A DNA stretch of 9,928 nucleotides, taken from the NCBI GenBank assembly GCA_034408875.1, contig JAWXCJ010000234.1:1-9928 (forward strand). Direction: 5' to 3'. Under the pieces are notes generated by a model, which saw only the letters and a program-made list of their open reading frames with translations, did no database searches and was not told where the DNA came from. Positions within the stretch are counted from its first letter, which is position 1, and every line of letters starts with the position of its first letter. The stretch is from JANNHK01 sp034408875 (lineage in GTDB: Bacteria > Actinomycetota > Acidimicrobiia > IMCC26256 > PALSA-610). Position numbers and translations under genes: made by a program. This document shows, piece after piece, positions 5,636-9,928 of this stretch.

Positions 5636-6678
5636 GCGGCCTCGACGCGCGCGTCGCGCTCAAGCTCGGAACCCTCGACCTCGACGTCGACGTGCACGTG
5701 GAACCGGCCGAGACCGTCGTCGTCGTCGGGCCGAACGGGGCGGGCAAGACGACCCTGCTGCGCGCCGTCGCGGGACTCGCGCCCGTCGACCGTGGTCGTA
5801 TCGTGCTCGACGGCACGCCCATCGACGGACTGCCGCCGGAGCAGCGGCCGATCGGCGTGGTGTTTCAAGACGGCCTGCTGTTCCCGAAGATGAGCGTGCT
5901 CGACAACGTCGCGTTCGGCCTTCGCGCCCGAGGCACCGCCAAGCGAGAAGCAAACGCGCGGGCGGCCGAGTGGCTCGAACGCGTCGGATTGGCCGACCGC
6001 GCCGGCGACCGACCGCCGCAGCTCTCGGGCGGCCAGGCGCAGCGCGTCGCGCTCGCGCGAGCTCTTTCGATCGAACCGCGTATCCTCCTGCTCGACGAAC
6101 CGCTCGCCGCGCTCGACGCCGGCGCGCGCGTCGAGGTCCGGCGCGCGCTGCGCGAACACCTCGCCGCGTACGACGGCGTCCGCATCGTTGTCACCCACGA
6201 TCCTCTCGAAGCGCTGACACTGGCCGACCGGTTGATCGTCCTCGACGGAGGTCGCGTCGTGCAGGAGGGATCGCCGGCGGAGGTGCGTAACCGCCCGCGC
6301 TCGCGCTACGTGGCGCAGCTCCTCGGCCTGAACCTGTTCGAGGGAGTGCTCGAGTCGAACGACCTCCTGCGCCTCGCCAACGGCTTCGTTCTCCACGTCG
6401 CGGTCGACGACGCGGTCATCGGACCGTGCGTCGCCGTCGTCGAGCCCGCCGCGATCACCCTGTTCGCGTCGGTGCCGCACGCGAGCGCGCGCAACACGTG
6501 GGAAGCGACCGTCGTTGAGCTCGACCACGAGCCGAGCCGGGTTCGCGTGCGGGTCGATGCACCGGTGCCGTTGGTCGTCGACGTCACACCCGGTGCGGCC
6601 GCCGAGCTTGCGCTCGAACCGGGGCGGCGGGTCTGGTGCGCGCTGAAAGCAACCGCGGTGTCAGTCGAGCCGCTCTAA
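5632..6678 (+). CDS. modC: Molybdate ABC transporter ATP-binding protein ModC
   Basis: This 348-residue cytoplasmic ATPase powers molybdate import. The nucleotide-binding domain holds Walker A GPNGAGKTT (33-41), Q-loop Gln79 in VVFQDGLLFP, signature LSGGQ (131-135), Walker B ILLLDEP (151-157) and H-loop His189 in VVTHD. Residues about 230-348 form the C-terminal regulatory region with a TOBE/Mop-like part (from about 280, ending RRVWCALKATAVSVEPL), as in ModC proteins, which can bind molybdate. The GTG start overlaps the modB stop by four bases (GTGA) and has a GGGGAC ribosome site close upstream. The last 18 bases overlap the convergent marR gene. The order A-B-C and the TOBE domain support molybdate rather than sulfate transport. 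Confidence 0.94.
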   Translation: MSGLDARVALKLGTLDLDVDVHVEPAETVVVVGPNGAGKTTLLRAVAGLAPVDRGRIVLDGTPIDGLPPEQRPIGVVFQDGLLFPKMSVLDNVAFGLRARGTAKREANARAAEWLERVGLADRAGDRPPQLSGGQAQRVALARALSIEPRILLLDEPLAALDAGARVEVRRALREHLAAYDGVRIVVTHDPLEALTLADRLIVLDGGRVVQEGSPAEVRNRPRSRYVAQLLGLNLFEGVLESNDLLRLANGFVLHVAVDDAVIGPCVAVVEPAAITLFASVPHASARNTWEATVVELDHEPSRVRVRVDAPVPLVVDVTPGAAAELALEPGRRVWCALKATAVSVEPL

Positions 6679-7095
6679 CGCCGCGGCAAGGTTCGCGAGT
6701 TGCCGCTCCGAGAGCTGGTCGACGAAGTGCTCGCGCACGCCGCGCACGTGCGAGGGGGCCGCGGCTCGCAGTTGCGCGAACCCCTCGTCGGTGAGCACGG
6801 CGAACGACCCGCGCCGGTCCTCGGGGCACTGGGCCCGCTCGACCCAGCCCTTCCGCACCAGCCCGTCGACCCGGCGGGTCATGCCACTGGGCGAGATGTT
6901 CACCCGGGCGGCCAGATCGGTCATGCGGGCCGAGTGGTTGGGCTCCTCGGAGAGTAGGACCAGGACTTCGTACTCGGCGAGCGTCAACCCGTGCTCGGCC
7001 TGGAGTTCCTTGTCGAGCTCGCCTAGGAGGCGGTAGGTGCGGCTCACGAGGGCCTTCCAGGCCCGCATCTCGGGTTCTGAGAGCCACCGCGTCAT
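6661..7095 (-). CDS. MarR-family transcriptional regulator, divergent from yceI
   Basis: From ATG 7095 this is 144 residues, a usual length for MarR regulators. Helix 1 is MTRWLSEPEMRAWKALVSRTYRLL. The winged helix spans about 35-105 and includes LTLAEYEVLVLLSEEP, MTDLAARVNISPSGMTRRVDGLVRKGWVER with the recognition helix, and the wing CPEDRRGSFAVLTDEG with the conserved D-R-R. The C-terminal helices dimerise. An upstream in-frame GTG at 7131 would add 12 residues unlike the family. ATG 7095 is preferred because TATCCT (7108-7103) lies seven bases upstream, a leaderless arrangement, and neither start has a ribosome site. The 3' end overlaps modC by 18 bases in the convergent direction. The nearby divergent yceI gene is the likely target. 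Confidence 0.92.
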   Translation of the reverse strand: MTRWLSEPEMRAWKALVSRTYRLLGELDKELQAEHGLTLAEYEVLVLLSEEPNHSARMTDLAARVNISPSGMTRRVDGLVRKGWVERAQCPEDRRGSFAVLTDEGFAQLRAAAPSHVRGVREHFVDQLSERQLANLAAALERLD

Positions 7096-7102
7096 GGGGT
7101 TC

Positions 7103-7108
7103 AGGATA
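7103..7108 (-). promoter_or_regulatory. -10-like TATCCT of a putative leaderless marR promoter
   Basis: On the minus strand TATCCT matches TANNNT and is followed by seven bases (GAACCCC) and then the marR ATG at 7095. There is no good -35 at standard spacing. The box is inferred from the spacing and from the lack of a ribosome site. Confidence 0.4.
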
Positions 7109-7121
7109 CCCGGGAATACCT

Positions 7122-7159
7122 TTGCGTACACAATGGTTGCAAACGCAAGTAATTACAAT
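7122..7159. promoter_or_regulatory. marR-yceI intergenic control region: TTGC...GCAA inverted repeats and yceI -10 box
   Basis: The stretch holds TTGCGT (7122-7127), TTGCAA (7137-7142) and ACGCAA (7143-7148). TTGC-AAAC-GCAA (7137-7148) is a short inverted repeat, and the outer TTGCGT/ACGCAA pair forms a wider one with 15 bases between. TACAAT (7154-7159) is a good -10 for yceI, about 26 bases before its start. Such TTGC/GCAA sites resemble MarR-type operators, so MarR may repress yceI and itself from here. Binding is inferred from position. Confidence 0.5.
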
Positions 7160-7167
7160 CAGCACGC

Positions 7168-7177
7168 GAGGGAGGGG
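7168..7177 (+). promoter_or_regulatory. Strong Shine-Dalgarno of yceI
   Basis: GAGGGAGGGG ends eight bases before the GTG at 7186 and fixes that start. It is the best ribosome site in the window and contrasts with the leaderless-looking neighbours. Confidence 0.75.
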
Positions 7178-7185
7178 TCCCACCA

Positions 7186-7749
7186 GTGGCCATTACTCAG
7201 ACACAATCCGGCGTTCAGCTTCCGAGCCCCGGCACCTACACACTCGACCCGACACATAGCTCGGTGTCGTTCTCGGCCCGGCACCTCATGGTGTCGAAGG
7301 TCCGCGGTCGCTTCGGCGTCACCGGCGGCACCGTCGTCGTCGGCAAGAACCCGCTGGAGTCGTCGGTCGAGGCCTCCATCGACGCCGCGTCCGTTTCCAG
7401 CGGCGACGACAAGCGCGATGCACACCTGCGCGATCCCGACTTCTTCGACGTCGGGCAGTACCCGACGGTCACGTTCCGTTCGACCAAGCTCGAACCGGCG
7501 AAGGACGGCGAGTACCACCTGCACGGCGACCTCACGATCAAGGACGTCACCCGCCCGGTCGTGCTCGACCTCGAATACCTCGGAACTGCAACCGCCCCGT
7601 GGGGCGCCACGTCGATCGGCTTCACCGCGACGACCGTGGTGAACCGCAAGGACTGGGGCCTCGAGTGGAACGTCGCCCTCGAATCCGGCGGCTTCGTCGT
7701 GGGCGACAAGATCACGCTCACGATCGACGCGGAGGCGATCCGGCAGTAG
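7186..7749 (+). CDS. YceI-family (lipocalin-like) protein
   Basis: This 187-residue protein has the YceI beta-barrel fold, which binds polyisoprenoids or similar lipids in a long hydrophobic tunnel. Family motifs in order are YTLDPTHSSVSFSARHL (18-34), RGRFGVTGGTV (40-50), RDAHLRDPDFFDV (77-89) with YPTVTF (92-97), the TIKDVTRPVVLDLEYLG strand pair (117-133), NRKDWGLEW (153-161) and VGDKITLTIDAE (172-183). No signal peptide is visible, so unlike E. coli YceI it should be cytoplasmic, as is common for actinobacterial members. The GTG start follows a strong GAGGGAGGGG. It is divergent from a MarR gene, a frequent arrangement, and probably under its control. The biological role is unproven; stress and quinone-related roles have been proposed for the family. 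Confidence 0.95.
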   Translation: MAITQTQSGVQLPSPGTYTLDPTHSSVSFSARHLMVSKVRGRFGVTGGTVVVGKNPLESSVEASIDAASVSSGDDKRDAHLRDPDFFDVGQYPTVTFRSTKLEPAKDGEYHLHGDLTIKDVTRPVVLDLEYLGTATAPWGATSIGFTATTVVNRKDWGLEWNVALESGGFVVGDKITLTIDAEAIRQ

Positions 7750-7750
7750 G

Positions 7751-7770
7751 TCGTGTGACACGATCCGGGC
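7751..7770 (+). promoter_or_regulatory. Perfect 13-bp palindrome with -10-like CACGAT before the GH3 gene
   Basis: TCGTGT-G-ACACGA (7751-7763) is a perfect palindrome in the 21-base gap between yceI and the GH3 gene. CACGAT (7759-7764), one base off TANNNT, ends six bases before the GTG at 7771, and there is no ribosome site. It could be an operator over a leaderless promoter. With a one-base centre it is unlikely to be a transcript hairpin or terminator. Confidence 0.42.
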
Positions 7771-9924
7771 GTGATCGACGATCTGCTCGCCCGGATGACA
7801 CTCGACGAGAAATGTGCGCAGCTCGGCTGCGTCTGGACGACCGCGCTCCTGTCCCAGGGCGACTTCGATTCGGACGCAGCCGCTGTGCATCTGCAGCACG
7901 GCATCGGCCAGATCACGCGCATCGGTGCGACGACCGGGCTCCGTCCCCGCGAGCGCGCCGCGCTGACCAACCAGATCCAGCGCTACCTGGTCGAGCACAC
8001 GCGGCTCGGCATTCCTGCCATCGTCCACGAGGAGAGCACCGCGGGCCTCTGCGCGCGCGACGCGACGCAGTTCCCGCAGGCCATCGGCCTTGCGAGCGCC
8101 TGGGACCCGCAACTCCTCGAACGCATCGGCGAGGTCATCCGCGAGCAGATGGTGGCAACCGGGGCGCGGCACACGCTCGCCCCGGTGCTCGACGTCGCGC
8201 GCGATCCGCGTTGGGGGCGCGTCGAGGAGACGTACGGCGAGTCCGCGTATCTCGCGAGCCGGCTGGGCGTCGCGTACGTACGCGGCGTGCAGGGCACGCT
8301 GACCGACGGCGTCGCCGCGACGGGCAAGCACTTCCTCGGTTACGGACTCTCCGAAGGCGGAATGAACCACGCTCCGGTCCATCTCGGCCCGCGTGAACTC
8401 CGAGAGGTCTACGCCGAGCCGTTCCGCGCCGCGATTGCCGAAGCCGGCCTCGCGACCGTGATGAACGCGTACAACTCGATCGACGGCCTGGCGTGTGGTG
8501 GCTCGAAAGCGATTCTCGACGACCTCCTCCGGGGTGAGCTCGGGTTCGAGGGCGCAGTCGTCGCCGACTACGGCACGACCGGCCTGTTGATCTCGCACCA
8601 CCGCGTCGCCGAGACCCGCGAGGACGCGGCGCGGATCGCGCTCACGGCCGGGCTCGACATGGAGCTGCCGCAACTCGACTGCTATGGCGCGCCCCTTGCC
8701 GCACTCGTCGGCTCGGGCGAGGTCGACATCGCGCTCGTCGATCGCTCGGTGCGCCGCGTCCTGGCGTTGAAAACCTCGCTCGGGTTGTTCGACCAACCAT
8801 TCGTCGACGAAGCCGCCGCCGACGCCGCGTATCACCGGCCCGAGCATCGAGCCCTCGCCCGCGAGGCAGCCCGCGCGTCGATCGTCTTGCTCGAGAACGA
8901 CGGAACACTCCCGCTTGCGCCCGGCATTCGGCTCGCGGTCGTCGGCCCCGCGGCCGACGAAGTGCGTCTCCTCCAGGGCGACTACTCGTATCCCGCGCAT
9001 ACCGAGATCATGGGCATCGACCTACCGTTCTTCCCCGAATCGGTCACACCCCGCGCCGGACTCGCGGCACGATTCGCGCTGACCGAGCCGGAGACGGCCG
9101 ACGTCGTCGTGTGCTGTGTCGGCGGGAAGTCCGGTCTGATGGCCGACTGTACGAGCGGCGAGTTCCGCGACGTGACCGACCTCGGGTTGCCGGGCGAGCA
9201 GCGGGCGTACGTCGAAGCGCTGCTCGACGGTGACCGGCCCGTTGTCGTCGTCGTCCTCGGCGGCCGCGTCCACGCGCTCCCGTGGCTCGTGGGGCGCGCG
9301 GCCGCCGTGGTGTACGCGTGGTGCCCCGGCGAGCAGGGCGGGGCCGGGCTCGCCGACGTGCTCAGCGGCGACGTCGACGCGACCGGTCGCCTGCCGGTAA
9401 CGGTGCCGAGGAACGTCGGCCAGGTGCCGTCGCACCACGACCATCGGGCCGGCGGCGGGCGCAGCCAGATGCTCGGCGACTACGTCGACGCGCCCGCGGC
9501 GCCGCTGTACCGCTTCGGGTTCGGCCTGTCTTACACGACCTTCGCCTACGGCGCGCTGCGCGTCGGCGCCGTCACGACAACCGAACCCTTCACGGTCACG
9601 GTCGACGTGACCAACACCGGGACGCGACCCGGGGTCGAGGTCGTGCAACTGTTCGGACGCGACGAGGTGGCCCGGGTCGCCCGGCCCCGCCGCCAACTCC
9701 TCGGGTTCACGCGCCTTCCGCTCGCGCCGGGCGAGACGCAGTCGGTGGCTTTCACCGTCGACCCGACCGTGTTCGCCTACTACGACGAGGCGATGCACCT
9801 CGTCGTCGAACCCGGCGCGCTCCACCTGAACGCGGGAGGTCAGACCGCGCTGGTGACGATGAGCGGGGCGGAACGCGAGATCGCGCCGAACGATCGCCGC
9901 CCGACCACCGTCACGTTCGGCTGA
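7771..9924 (+). CDS. Glycoside hydrolase family 3 (beta-glucosidase/beta-xylosidase-like)
   Basis: This 717-residue retaining glycosidase cleaves terminal beta-linked sugars; the exact substrate is unknown. The N-terminal barrel (about 1-340) contains the family blocks HEESTAG (86-92), APVLDVARDPRWGRVEETYGE (137-157), GKHFLGYG (185-192) and VVADYG, with Asp266 as the expected nucleophile. The second alpha/beta sandwich domain (about 365-590) contains SIVLLENDGTLPL, GGKSGL and SGEFRDVTDLGLPGEQ, where Glu464 is a candidate acid/base. It ends with the PLYRFGFGLSYTTF block (578-591). A fibronectin III-like domain (about 600-690, PGVEVVQLFGRD to LHLNAGG) closes the protein. No signal peptide is seen, so it is cytoplasmic. 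Domain 2 looks short between VTPRAGL (425-431) and ADVVV (443-447), where relatives usually have more residues. The GTG lacks a ribosome site but follows a -10-like CACGAT. Confidence 0.93.
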   Translation: MIDDLLARMTLDEKCAQLGCVWTTALLSQGDFDSDAAAVHLQHGIGQITRIGATTGLRPRERAALTNQIQRYLVEHTRLGIPAIVHEESTAGLCARDATQFPQAIGLASAWDPQLLERIGEVIREQMVATGARHTLAPVLDVARDPRWGRVEETYGESAYLASRLGVAYVRGVQGTLTDGVAATGKHFLGYGLSEGGMNHAPVHLGPRELREVYAEPFRAAIAEAGLATVMNAYNSIDGLACGGSKAILDDLLRGELGFEGAVVADYGTTGLLISHHRVAETREDAARIALTAGLDMELPQLDCYGAPLAALVGSGEVDIALVDRSVRRVLALKTSLGLFDQPFVDEAAADAAYHRPEHRALAREAARASIVLLENDGTLPLAPGIRLAVVGPAADEVRLLQGDYSYPAHTEIMGIDLPFFPESVTPRAGLAARFALTEPETADVVVCCVGGKSGLMADCTSGEFRDVTDLGLPGEQRAYVEALLDGDRPVVVVVLGGRVHALPWLVGRAAAVVYAWCPGEQGGAGLADVLSGDVDATGRLPVTVPRNVGQVPSHHDHRAGGGRSQMLGDYVDAPAAPLYRFGFGLSYTTFAYGALRVGAVTTTEPFTVTVDVTNTGTRPGVEVVQLFGRDEVARVARPRRQLLGFTRLPLAPGETQSVAFTVDPTVFAYYDEAMHLVVEPGALHLNAGGQTALVTMSGAEREIAPNDRRPTTVTFG

Positions 9925-9928
9925 CACC

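Noticed and set aside
5332..6528. 398-residue minus-strand open frame opposite modB/modC
   Set aside because: Antisense to well-conserved ABC transporter genes, no recognisable domain, biased shadow composition.
7095..7131. GTG 7131 as the marR start
   Set aside because: It would add MYAKVFPGILNP, unlike MarR N-termini, and the TATCCT box seven bases before ATG 7095 would then lie inside the gene.
7159..9000. 613-residue minus-strand open frame opposite yceI and the GH3 gene
   Set aside because: It runs antisense across two clear genes, crosses their boundary and shows only Arg/Asp/Val-rich shadow sequence.
819..9924. A combined sulfated-glycan degradation locus (sulfatase plus GH3)
   Set aside because: The two enzymes are more than 5 kb apart on opposite strands with molybdate transport and MarR/YceI between them, no shared operator sequence, and neither is secreted.

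Overview
The window is about 9.9 kb of gene-dense, high-GC DNA, most likely from an actinobacterium, perhaps an uncultured Acidimicrobiia-like lineage. The phylum is inferred from four things: the GC-rich codon use with GTG starts, an F420-type luciferase-like oxidoreductase, the protein families present, and several genes whose start codon lies 6-7 bases after a TANNNT -10 box (leaderless style). The genus cannot be read from the sequence. There are no RNA genes, insertion sequences, CRISPR arrays or phage genes.

Layout. (1) Positions 2-574 (+) hold the C-terminal part of an F420/FMN luciferase-like monooxygenase. (2) Positions 640-816 hold the in-frame remains of a PF12900-type pyridoxamine 5'-phosphate oxidase-like gene that has lost its middle and both ends. 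(3) Positions 819-2926 (-) are a two-gene unit, TetR regulator then cytoplasmic type I sulfatase, joined by an ATGA overlap. (4) Positions 2989-4073 (+) are a divergent pair: a Nudix hydrolase and an overlapping PadR-like regulator. A 23-bp imperfect palindrome in the shared promoter region is a good candidate TetR operator for both directions. (5) Positions 4098-6678 (+) are a complete molybdate ABC transporter, modA-modB-modC, with its own apparent leaderless promoter and a short palindrome over it. (6) Positions 6661-7095 (-) are a MarR regulator, convergent with and overlapping modC, and divergent from (7) a YceI-family lipid-binding protein at 7186-7749 (+). (8) Positions 7771-9924 (+) are a complete glycoside hydrolase family 3 enzyme preceded by a perfect 13-bp palindrome.

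How they work together. The modABC genes form one import system for molybdate (or tungstate). The adjacent PadR gene and the palindrome between it and modA suggest local control, since no ModE-like gene or Mo-cofactor riboswitch was seen. TetR-sulfatase looks like a self-regulated catabolic unit with an unknown sulfate ester substrate. MarR/YceI is a typical divergent regulator-target pair. The sulfatase and the GH3 enzyme both lack signal peptides, so they would act on intracellular or imported substrates.

I see no convincing new multi-gene system. The points most worth a second look are two genes (Nudix and modB) with no good canonical start where homology demands one, the recurring start-codon-after-TANNNT arrangement, the palindromes at four promoters, and the PF12900 deletion scar.
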